Source: Saprospiraceae bacterium (GTDB lineage Bacteria; Bacteroidota; Bacteroidia; Chitinophagales; Saprospiraceae). From it: a stretch of 64,000 nt of DNA. The notes under the pieces are model-generated. The model ran no database searches. It saw only the letters and a list, made by a program, of their open reading frames with translations, and was not told the origin of the DNA. The position numbers and the translations under genes were made by a program. Positions 1-8,360 of the stretch are shown here, one piece after another (the stretch's first letter is position 1; each line of letters opens with the position of its first letter). The stretch covers positions 682,001 to 746,000 of the forward strand of contig JADJTQ010000003.1 of assembly GCA_016711125.1 (NCBI GenBank). Direction: 5' to 3'.

Positions 1-160
1 CCAAGTGCCGTAATATGCCTTATGTAATTCAAAAAGAACATGTATAAGCAAAGAATTGCTGCAAAGATACGGGTTATGGGAAAGAGATTCTTATAAAATT
101 TTGTTTCCATCTTATAAAATGCTGCAAGAATGAGTTTAGTGAAGGATTTAGGAACACTAA

Positions 161-727
161 TTACAAAGTATCAAGTGATTTCCTGTTCTGATATTGTAAT
201 TTTTTAAATTCCGAAGGCGACATCCCGGTAACCTTCTTAAATTGAGCAGATAGGTGTGCAGTACTACTATAGTGCATGCGGAATGCTATCTCAGACAAGG
301 TTAATTCATTGTAGGTCAATAGTTCTTTTACTTTTTCCGTTTTTTGGGAGAGTACAAATTTCTCAATAGTTCGACCTTCGACCGATGAAAAAAGCCTGCT
401 TAAATAGGGGTAGTCATAGTGAAGTTTTTCCGAAAGGACCGTCGAAAGATTTTGCAATGCCGACTCTTCTCGATAGTGGATTTCGCTGATGATGATTGAT
501 TTGATTTGATTGATGAGTTGGGTGTTTCGATCATCCAGGAGATCCAGACCAATTTCTGTGAGCCGACCTCCCAATACCTTTTTTTCATTTGATGTCAACT
601 CATTGGTAAGTAGGATATGACCCAGACCTATTTCCAGGGCCGTTAATTCCAAATCGGTTAGTATAACTTGCACTGACTGAATGCATCGCGGACAAACCAT
701 ATTTTTAATAAAATATTTTTGCTGCAT
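161..727 (-). CDS. AraC-family transcriptional regulator with N-terminal CxxC (HMA-like) segment
   Basis: A 188-residue predicted DNA-binding regulator. The last 60 or so residues form an AraC-type helix-turn-helix (ELTLSEIAFRMHYSSTAHLS, then FKKVTGMSPSEFKKL), the usual second half of the AraC domain. The N-terminus carries MVCPRC, with Cys12 and Cys15 placed as in heavy-metal-associated domains, and the stretch after it looks like a short ferredoxin-like fold. Bacteroidota have a family of small AraC proteins with this layout, often near metal-handling genes. That it senses metal or thiols is inference. No neighbour shares its strand within the window, so its target is unknown. The ATG at 727 is the only good start. 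Confidence 0.85.
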   Translation of the reverse strand: MQQKYFIKNMVCPRCIQSVQVILTDLELTALEIGLGHILLTNELTSNEKKVLGGRLTEIGLDLLDDRNTQLINQIKSIIISEIHYREESALQNLSTVLSEKLHYDYPYLSRLFSSVEGRTIEKFVLSQKTEKVKELLTYNELTLSEIAFRMHYSSTAHLSAQFKKVTGMSPSEFKKLQYQNRKSLDTL

Positions 728-1410
728 AACCTCTGGATTTTTTCACAAAATCAAATATTTTCTTTTCCGGGAACTACTAGGATTAAACGAAATTTAGATT
801 ATTTGGTTCTCATTTCGTTGGCGATCTATTTTATCGTCTTTATGCCTAAATAGGTAGTGTTACAAAGAATACCATATCTCATTAGGTTGCTGTAATAACC
901 AATGGTATTTTATGGATGCTCCGACTGCCCCGAACTGATTTTAGGTCAACATCAAAGAATCCATATTTCAGGATGCAGGGGGTAACTGCGAGTTTGCTCC
1001 TGGATCTCCAATTACATAAGGAGGGTTGATGATCATCACCACATCAGGCATGTATTCCAATGTAAAATCTGGAGTGACAATTTTCTGATCCTAAAGAACC
1101 TATGGTGTTCATTGGAGACATCAGGCTGTGTCATGAGCTGACATTAGATGTTTGGATTATTTAGTTATTTGGGTTTGGATCATGGAGTTCTCTTGTTTCC
1201 TCAAATGTTTGATCTGAACCGTATCCAGAACCAATTATTATACTAATAGTGGCTCATATCCGGTATTTTACCTCAACTTTCGGAAGTTAGTATTGTCTTA
1301 AATTGGATAAAAAAGCCGAGATACGGAGCTCTATGTCGGATCTAAGTGTCAATATTATTGTTAACTCCACAGGGAAATAGATTTTGAGATCAAACTTTGA
1401 AATCAATCGC
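728..1410. other. Long non-coding stretch with a weak gene relic
   Basis: No intact gene is visible here. On the minus strand, about 985-1095, one reading frame gives IVTPDFTLEYMPDVVMIINP, which resembles the C-terminal tail of some SAM methyltransferases, but it is isolated and ended by stops. It also holds the upstream regions of the two flanking divergent genes. No clear hairpin terminator or tandem repeat is seen. Confidence 0.3.
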
Positions 1411-2955
1411 ATGAAAATAGAGAACATCGAAAAGGAATTAGAGAAGATCCATCAGGACCTCCTGGATATTGAACCGCTCGCCAGAAAACTAAGTGAGCCA
1501 GTACATCGGGATTACTCGCTGAGTGCTTTGAACTTAGTGAGGTATATATCGCTTCGCAATTACGATCTACGATACCTCCATGATAGCCTTTCAGAACTAG
1601 GTATCTCAGCTCTGCGTAGCTCAGAGGCCTATGTATGGAGAAATGTCACCGATGCTTTAAAGCTGGTAAAGCTCATAAGGGGTGAGTCATGGAGTGCTAA
1701 TAGTGAGATTGCTTCAATTGGATATAAAAAGAGTAAAAAATTAATCAGGAAACATTCCAATCATTTATTTAACGCAAGAGACCAGAAGCATCGCACCGAG
1801 ATCATGGTGACAATGCCAGCTGAAGCCGCTGAAGATCGGAACCTGGTGGCCGCTCTGATCACGGAAGGAATGGAAATCGCGAGGATAAACCTAAGCCATG
1901 GTGACCTGGATGAATGGACGAGGACGGTCACTAATATAAAACTAGCTAGCAGGGCCTTGAAAAAGCCTTGTAAAATATACATGGATCTTGCCGGTCCAAA
2001 ATTAAGAACTGGATTGATTGCCATCAAGTCGAAGGACAAGAAAGGCAAAACAGTGATGGAGGATCACATCTTATTGAGCAATGGAGATCATCTTGTTTTG
2101 ACTAAAGGACCGGAGGTCAGTAAAAAGGCCAGGTACGGAAAATCAGGTGAATTAAAAAGACCGGCAAGACTGGCAGTGAGTTTACCTTCGATCATTGATG
2201 ATGTGCACGTAGGAGATCGTATTTTATTTGATGATGGCAAAATCGAGGGTAGTATCATACAGAAAAGTAAGCGGGAGGTTGAAGTTGTCATTAGAAATAC
2301 GCCAAGAAAGATCAAACTGAAATCGGAGAAAGGAATCAATCTTCCGGATAGCGATTTGAGGTTACCCTCATTAACTAAAGAGGATATTAAAAATCTTCCA
2401 TTTGTTGTGCAGAATGCAGATATGGTAGGATATTCATTTGTCAGAAGTGCCCGCGATGTCGATCAATTGTATGAACAACTTTCTGCCTACGAATCTGACT
2501 CGTTAGGCATTATTTTTAAAATAGAAAATAAAGAGGCTTTTGATGATCTGCCTTTAATCTTATTAAATGCTATGCGAAGACCGGCCATAGGAGTGATGAT
2601 TGCCCGGGGGGATCTGGCTGTCGAATTGGGCGCTGAGCGCATTGCCGAAGTGCAGGATCAGATATTATGGATCTGCGAAGCTGCACATGTACCGGTCATT
2701 TGGGCTACTCAGGTTCTTGAAAATCTCAGCAAGACGGGAAAAGTGTCAAGAGCCGAAATCACAGACGCGGCGAAAAGCGCACGGGCCGAATGTGTTATGT
2801 TGAACAAGGGACCTTATGTCGTTGATTCGGTGCGATTACTTAAAAGAATATTGTTTAAGATGGAGTCTCATACCACCAAGAAGAAAAGCACAATGCGAGC
2901 ACTAGTAATGGCACAAAAGGTCCTAATGAAAATGAAGGAGCAAATAAACGGATAG
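1411..2955 (+). CDS. Pyruvate kinase-like protein, N-terminally extended form
   Basis: Predicted cytoplasmic enzyme of the pyruvate kinase superfamily (phosphoenolpyruvate + ADP to pyruvate + ATP). About 127 helical residues precede the barrel (SLSALNLVRYISLRNYDLRYL and onward), an extension seen in an atypical subgroup. The TIM-barrel core follows: RTEIMVTMP, RINLSHG, DLAGPKLRTG, IENKEAFDDL, ARGDLAVELG, WATQVLENL and SRAEITDAA. Where canonical enzymes have MLSGET, this has MLNKGPYV, and the chain stops soon after. The regulatory C-terminal domain is therefore missing. I prefer the ATG at 1411; a TTG at 1384 is the only longer option. True pyruvate kinase activity is not certain because of the altered loop. 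Confidence 0.85.
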   Translation: MKIENIEKELEKIHQDLLDIEPLARKLSEPVHRDYSLSALNLVRYISLRNYDLRYLHDSLSELGISALRSSEAYVWRNVTDALKLVKLIRGESWSANSEIASIGYKKSKKLIRKHSNHLFNARDQKHRTEIMVTMPAEAAEDRNLVAALITEGMEIARINLSHGDLDEWTRTVTNIKLASRALKKPCKIYMDLAGPKLRTGLIAIKSKDKKGKTVMEDHILLSNGDHLVLTKGPEVSKKARYGKSGELKRPARLAVSLPSIIDDVHVGDRILFDDGKIEGSIIQKSKREVEVVIRNTPRKIKLKSEKGINLPDSDLRLPSLTKEDIKNLPFVVQNADMVGYSFVRSARDVDQLYEQLSAYESDSLGIIFKIENKEAFDDLPLILLNAMRRPAIGVMIARGDLAVELGAERIAEVQDQILWICEAAHVPVIWATQVLENLSKTGKVSRAEITDAAKSARAECVMLNKGPYVVDSVRLLKRILFKMESHTTKKKSTMRALVMAQKVLMKMKEQING

Positions 2956-2967
2956 CATATTTAATTT

Positions 2968-3420
2968 TCACACCAGTTGCTCAGCCAATTCTTTGATTTT
3001 TTCCAGCACACTTTGCCAACCTCCTGAATCGGTAGAATCCCTGAATCTTTTTTCTCCTTCAGCAACCGATGAATAATCGCCCTGAGTAACCCGAAATCGG
3101 GTATGAGAACCTTCGGGAGCAACGTCATAAGTGACTGTGAGGTAATTTGTTGGGATGTCTTCGTAAGTGCCCTGAGGATCAATCACCGTATAGGCAAATC
3201 TTTTCTCAGGATCAAGTGCAACCAGATTGCCCTTGACATAAATAACATCATCGGTTGACCCCTTCCATAAAACTGGATTTCCAATAATCCAATCACTGAC
3301 TACTTCACAACCAAACATATAGAGCTTTGTTTTTTCGGGATTTACGAGCAGGTCCCAGACCTCGCGCACTGGCGCTCCGATTACAATTTCATTTTCAGTA
3401 AATAATGTCTTAGCAATCAT
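2968..3420 (-). CDS. SRPBCC / AHSA1-like domain protein
   Basis: A protein of about 150 residues with the START/Bet v1-like fold typical of the activator-of-Hsp90 homologue group. The N-terminal strand is EIVIGAPVREVWDLLVNPEKT, and the C-terminal helix runs GGWQSVLEKIKELAEQ. Such proteins bind hydrophobic ligands or help in polyketide and stress functions, but no substrate can be read here. The start is taken at the ATG at 3418-3420 because the longer version only adds a basic tail (MRRNLKTKR). It converges on the pyruvate kinase-like gene with 12 bp between the stops. Confidence 0.8.
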   Translation of the reverse strand: MIAKTLFTENEIVIGAPVREVWDLLVNPEKTKLYMFGCEVVSDWIIGNPVLWKGSTDDVIYVKGNLVALDPEKRFAYTVIDPQGTYEDIPTNYLTVTYDVAPEGSHTRFRVTQGDYSSVAEGEKRFRDSTDSGGWQSVLEKIKELAEQLV

Positions 3421-3880
3421 TCGTTTCGTTTTTAAATTACGGCGCAATATAGGAACATCTTATAACAAGTCTTTCGAATCAAAAAGATAAAGATGCATTT
3501 TTTGGAGAATTATTTAGTTGATAGTGACTCCAACTCCTGACCAGATCTTTTTAATTCTTTGACGATTGAAACACTTGATCACGAAATCAGAAACTACATT
3601 AGAGTTCAAGTGTAATACTTTTTTGATCAGGAGGTGATCTGATTGTTCGAAATTTCGTATATTATAGAGTGAAAGCAGCAATCAGGAGCTAGTGACTTGA
3701 TTCTTAGTCAGAATCCTTCTTGTAGCCTGATTTTGATCAATAAAAGAAACGGGAGATTATGAAAGAATGTTCCCAGACAATGACATTCGCGGGAATGGAG
3801 TATGGACTCATATTCTTTAAACTGAGACATTTTTAATGATTTTGATTGCTTAAAATCTGATTAATTGAAAATTAGCAGAA
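3421..3880. other. Intergenic region, nothing recognised
   Basis: About 460 bp between two divergent genes. Many stops lie in all frames and no repeat or hairpin is convincing. It presumably holds both promoters. Confidence 0.4.
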
Positions 3881-4936
3881 ATGGATAATCATTGTAACTC
3901 CGGGCAGATTGAACTGACCTGCAAAACCTTGCTACTGATCTTCATATTCTTGTCATGGACGAGTTGCCAAAAGCAAGATGCTCCACCCAGGGGAGCCGAT
4001 TATTTTGCGCAAACCGGAAATGAAGTGCAGACGGGAGGAGTCCAGATCGTAAATGTGCGGGCCGGTACCACCACCTATAAGATCTGGACAAAGCGAGTTG
4101 GCAATAATCCCCATCTCAAGCTGTTATTATTGAATGGTGGACCCGGTGCCACTCATGAATACTTTGAGTGCATGGAGAGTTTCTTGCCAAAAGAGCAGAT
4201 TGAATTTATCTACTATGATCAATTGGGAACGGGCAATAGTGACCACCCTGAAGATATGAGTCTGTGGGATTTATCCCGCTTTGTTGATGAGTTAGAGCAG
4301 GTCAGACAGGCTTTAGGTCTAAACAAAGAAAATTTTATCCTGCTGGGTCATTCATGGGGCGGTATTTTGGCGATGGAGTATGCCCTTAAATATCCAGATA
4401 ATTTGAAGGCTCTAATTATTTCCAATATGATGAGTGATGCCAAAGCCTATGATCAATACGCCAATGATGTTTTGGCAAAAAAGCTACCAGCAGCGATCGT
4501 TGATACCATTAGGCAGATTGAGGCGGCAGGTGATTTTGAAAATCCAAAATATATGGAATTACTGATGCCCCATTTTTACAATCAATTCATTTGCCGCTTG
4601 CCAATGGATCAATGGCCAGAGCCTATGGTGCGGTCATTAGGAAAAATCAATCAAGAATTATATGTGACTATGCAAGGACCCAGTGAATTCGGTATTGCCG
4701 GCAGACTCGAGACCTGGGACCGCTCGAAGGATTTAGTTGATATAAAGGTACCTACCTTGGTGATTGGAGCCACACATGATACGATGGATCCTAATCATAT
4801 GAAATGGATGTCAGAGCAAATTCCAAATGGCACTTTTCTGTTGTGTTCGAGTGGTAGTCACATGTCGATGTATGACGATCAACAAGTTTATTTTTCCGGG
4901 CTGATTGCTTTCATCACAGGACTTTCAAATAAGTAA
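3881..4936 (+). CDS. Proline iminopeptidase-like alpha/beta hydrolase (peptidase S33), lipoprotein
   Basis: 351 residues, a secreted alpha/beta hydrolase. The N-terminus has a hydrophobic stretch ending in a lipobox (SWTSC, Cys29), so the mature protein should be lipid-anchored. The oxyanion motif NGGPGA (about 85-90) and the nucleophile elbow GHSWGG (Ser158) are those of proline iminopeptidase and tricorn-interacting aminopeptidases. The acid lies in GATHDTMDP and the histidine in SGSHMSMYD. It probably removes N-terminal proline or other residues from peptides. The gene stands alone and converges on the YdjC gene. Confidence 0.88.
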   Translation: MDNHCNSGQIELTCKTLLLIFIFLSWTSCQKQDAPPRGADYFAQTGNEVQTGGVQIVNVRAGTTTYKIWTKRVGNNPHLKLLLLNGGPGATHEYFECMESFLPKEQIEFIYYDQLGTGNSDHPEDMSLWDLSRFVDELEQVRQALGLNKENFILLGHSWGGILAMEYALKYPDNLKALIISNMMSDAKAYDQYANDVLAKKLPAAIVDTIRQIEAAGDFENPKYMELLMPHFYNQFICRLPMDQWPEPMVRSLGKINQELYVTMQGPSEFGIAGRLETWDRSKDLVDIKVPTLVIGATHDTMDPNHMKWMSEQIPNGTFLLCSSGSHMSMYDDQQVYFSGLIAFITGLSNK

Positions 4937-5025
4937 TCTCAGGTGCACTAATCAATTCAATTTTTGGTTTTTCAAGAAATCGTTTCAGGTTTCTAAAAAG
5001 CCCAAAGGGATTCCGCCATTCTTTG

Positions 5026-5911
5026 CTAATCAGTGCTTCTGAGATCGGCATAACTAATCAACTCGATCCCCAGTTCTTTGATTACTTTCTTCACCCGTTT
5101 GTCGGTGAGCATTTTAAGTACAGCGAATCGATCTTGGGCTACATGTTCATATCCCGGATGTCCGATTGCTTGTTGTTCGGGAAAGTCATCCGCCGGATGT
5201 TCCACAAAGAGCCAGTTACCCGGGGTCAATTGACGCAACTTTTCGATGAATGCCTGCACCCGTTTTTCAGTCGGTAAGGTATTGTCACCCAAGCCGGGAA
5301 AATGTTGTACTGCATCATCTTCGGGAAAGATATCCAGCCCATAATCAGCTGCTAACTTTTTAAATAGGGCTCTTGTCTCTTCATTGATACTAAGACAACC
5401 CATATGGCTTGATAAGTGGGTGAGCTGTGGAATGTCTTTTTGGGCCATTTCGATTTGGGCACGCAGCTCTTTTTCAATGTCTTCGAGCTTCCACACATGG
5501 TCCATGATTGCAGCATCTGGCATCATGCGGTTTGATCGCACCATGGGGTAGAAATACCCCCCGTTCGTCAGTGATCGAAGGTACTTGAGTGAGTGGTCTC
5601 CATTTGACATTGGTCCATTCGCTGGTCAGGGTAAGATGTACTCCTACATCCAGACCGGGCATTTCTTTTAACATGGCGATCGCTTCCGGATACCAGGGAG
5701 TCGGCACCATGATTTCTACCGAGGTGGCAATGCCATCTTCAAAAGTTTGCCGGATACCCGTATTCGTGGCATGGGAGCAACCCATATCGTCGACCCGGAT
5801 GATGAGACGAACTTTATCCGGGTTTGTTGATTGGCTATAATGTAAATTGATGGTTCCAAATAAGAAGATGGCGAGCATTGAGCATCTCCAGGCATATAAT
5901 GAATTTTTCAT
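5026..5911 (-). CDS. ChbG/YdjC-family carbohydrate deacetylase, frameshifted
   Basis: The 5' part (5911 to about 5562) and 3' part (about 5556 to 5026) are one YdjC-family polypeptide in two frames. The first part carries a signal peptide and the metal-site motifs RVDDMGCSHATN and DVGVHLTLTSEW. The second carries HLSSHMG and the family ending ELISYADL. The break sits in a run of six C (plus strand 5557-5562); with five, the protein reads TDERGYFYPMV without interruption. The family hydrolyses N-acetyl groups from sugars such as chitobiose. Downstream of the stop another frame stays open to about 4934 and looks protein-like, so the true C-terminus could be longer. Either a consensus error or a recent pseudogene. 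Confidence 0.85.
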
Positions 5912-6078
5912 TTTTGTAATTTGATAAAATCTTGAAAGGATTTAATGTTGGTCTAAGATATTGTCTTTTTCGGCAGGTAAGCTTTTTAAAATCGAACATT
6001 TGTCTAAAATTGAGTTATTGGATCACCAGTTTTAAAGGATGACACATGACACAATTCTTTCATGTATATTAACAAAAG

Positions 6079-6478
6079 ATGACCACCAGGATACTTTGCT
6101 TGCTAATTTGTACTTTCATAGTAAACGAGCTGAGGGCTCAAGGCCTGTCATTTTCTTAGCACGATCTCCTGAACATCCTTATGGGGTAGCCTAATCCTTC
6201 ATCATCTCCTTCGATAAAGGACTATACTGAAATGATTGGAGTATGCGATTGCCAGAGTTCTGCCCATGATTCAGATGGCAGTTGGGCAAATACTCCGAAC
6301 ATCACCTGGAGTTTTAAATACATCATGGATGGAAAGGCAGTTCAGGACGAAACTCTTAATCCCGACGCAAGTCATACCGGTAAGATTCGGCAGTACAATC
6401 AGGAAAAAACTCGTATTAGCGGTTCCACCTTTGCGCGTAGGGTCCGGGGTCATCTCTAGCCTCAATGTGCTGTGGTAG
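6079..6478 (+). pseudogene. Relic of a secreted DUF1579-like protein
   Basis: A signal peptide is readable from the ATG at 6079 (MTTRILCLLICTFIVNELRA) but ends at a stop within 30 residues. A second frame from about 6232 gives GVCDCQSSAHDSDGSWANTP and then WSFKYIMDGKAVQDE and GKIRQYNQEKTR. These are the middle motifs of a family of secreted proteins related to DUF1579. The homology is lost after 6420. At least two breaks separate the pieces, so this is a decayed gene with no likely product. The assignment rests on recall of the family pattern and is moderate. Confidence 0.5.
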
Positions 6479-6486
6479 AGGCTCAT

Positions 6487-7065
6487 ACAGTTTAGAATTC
6501 TTACGGTTTTCTGCTCCTGTTTCTTAACGGCTTATCCCTTAAGGCCGATCACTAGACCTTTTCTCAAAGGTCTTTGGAAGGCCGTTGCTTTGGTCTCTGG
6601 ATCTTGATGATCAATGGTTTGGATTTTTATTTTGGTATCCAAAATGCCGATAGTTCTATTTAAATAGCTGAAGTATGGTCATAATCGCATAATTATTACC
6701 TTCCGTCAGCGCATAAACGCACGAACCATTGTTTCCTCGAAATCGCAGAATGTCAGAGTCAGGGTGAGTAAAGACATTTTTTTGCAAAAATGAAGAACGC
6801 GAGGATGACAGCTTGGTTATGTCTGGATCGTTCCCTTAACTTGTTTGGCATGTAAATAGACGCAAAAGAACTAAATATGGTGCTTTCCTATAATAGAAAT
6901 AATCAATTGAACCAGAGCCAGTTGTGAAGATCTGTCATGGGTAGGTAGCTTGCCGATTACCTGCTCTCTCTTGGTGTGAGATAGAGGAAGATCTACATCT
7001 TTCGAAAATATAGAAAAATGGAAATGGTAGTTTATCCACTAAATATAAACAAGAACTAAAAGAAT
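6487..7065. other. Intergenic region, nothing recognised
   Basis: Nearly 580 bp downstream of the relic with stops in every frame. I could not extend the relic into it. No repeat or RNA-like fold stands out. Confidence 0.35.
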
Positions 7066-7632
7066 TTACTTTCTAAATAAATATCCATCATGAAATCCGT
7101 TACTGGTTTCATGAGATGTATAGTTTAATAGCTGTAATGACCATTTCCGGTCCAGTAATTCAGCTTCCTTTAAACAATAGCCTTGAGGGAATGAGCCTGC
7201 TTCCGATTGCCTCAGACTGTATGTATAATAAAGTAATAACCCACCTGGGTTTAGTAGGTTAGGGATTTGGGTCAATAATTCTTCATTCAGTTTAAAATGA
7301 ATGACCATGATATTATCAATATTTTTGAATTTGGATAAACCCTCCTCGCGGCTTAAATCCAGTTCGATTGTTTCAATGCCAAGATTTTTTTCATCAGCAA
7401 TCTTTATCAGGTGGTTGAGTGCAACTTCTGAAAAATCCAGCGAGATAACCTTAAAACCCCTTTGCGCTAGAAAAATCGAATTTCGACCATCACCACAAGC
7501 GATATCTAATACAGACCCAGGTTTGAAATAGGCTAAATGCTCGACTAAGAACAGTTCTGGTTCAAGTTGGTCGTTTGATTTGGTGAGATAGCGGTCATTC
7601 CATTTTTTTTTATGATCTAAGTTGTTGGTCAT
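7066..7632 (-). CDS. Class I SAM-dependent methyltransferase (TehB-like)
   Basis: 188 residues. Motif I for S-adenosylmethionine binding is VLDIACGDGRNSIFLAQRG, followed by the acidic residue of motif II in VISLDFSEVA. Motif IV is weak (NIMVIHFKLN), and LLNPGGLLLYYTY is post-motif III. Size and layout match the TehB/thiopurine-like group of small cytoplasmic methyltransferases. The substrate cannot be read. The 84-bp repeat array lies immediately upstream, in the position of its promoter. Confidence 0.85.
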   Translation of the reverse strand: MTNNLDHKKKWNDRYLTKSNDQLEPELFLVEHLAYFKPGSVLDIACGDGRNSIFLAQRGFKVISLDFSEVALNHLIKIADEKNLGIETIELDLSREEGLSKFKNIDNIMVIHFKLNEELLTQIPNLLNPGGLLLYYTYSLRQSEAGSFPQGYCLKEAELLDRKWSLQLLNYTSHETSNGFHDGYLFRK

Positions 7633-7788
7633 GTCGGGAATGTAGTAAATATTTGGAATTTACACCAGAGGCACCAAATTTCAAGCACTAAGTACCAAAC
7701 TGTGACCAAGATATTTTGAGACTTGCGATTGCTATCCGTGGGCTTGCCAATCTCTTCACTTCGTTTCGAGCTTGGGAATCCCAATTTG

Positions 7789-8182
7789 AGATTTGGAATT
7801 TCCCTAAAAGTACCAAGCACCAAATTCCAAGCACCAAAGCTGGGACCAAAACGATTTGGAATTTCCGATTTGCGATTTGGAATTTCCCTCAAAGTACCAA
7901 GCACCAAATTCCAAGCACCAAAGCTGGGACCAAAACGATTTGGAATTTCCGATTTGCGATTTAGAATTTCCCTCAAAGTACCAAGCACCAAAATCCAAGC
8001 ACCAAAGCTGGGACCAAAGTCAGTTGGAATTTGCGATTTGCGATTTGGAATTTCCCTCAAAGTACCAAGCAACAAAATCCAAGCACCAAAGCTGGGACCA
8101 AAGCCAGTTGGAATTTGCGATTTGCGATTTGGAATTTCTCTCAAAGTACCAAACACCAAATTACAAGCACCAAAGCTGGGAC
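7789..8182. repeat. 84-bp tandem repeat array, about 4.7 copies
   Basis: The landmark TACCAAGCACC (or a near variant) recurs at 7811, 7895, 7979, 8063 and 8147, a constant spacing of 84 bp. Each unit combines a CACCAAA-rich half and a GATTTGCGATTTGGAATTTC half, and a degenerate extra unit is seen around 7667-7705. Because 84 is divisible by three, several frames on both strands stay open through the array and yield spurious ORFs of 125-275 residues with a 28-residue period. It lies in the divergent gap between the methyltransferase and the alpha-2-macroglobulin gene. I regard it as non-coding. Confidence 0.9.
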
Positions 8183-8360
8183 ATTTCTCTCCAAAAGCAA
8201 CGAGCTCCAACTGCATCTCCCTCGTACAGCTGAAATGAATGAAGTAGGATACTATCCATGTGTTAAGAGCCGTTATTTTTTCGCCAAAAACCCACAATAT
8301 TCCCAAAGATTCATCCAACTTTGGCGATATTGCCGCATACAATTTTTTACTATGTATTCT

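Noticed and set aside
7789..8182. Possible CRISPR array
   Set aside because: The whole 84-bp unit is repeated with no unique spacers, and there are no cas genes.
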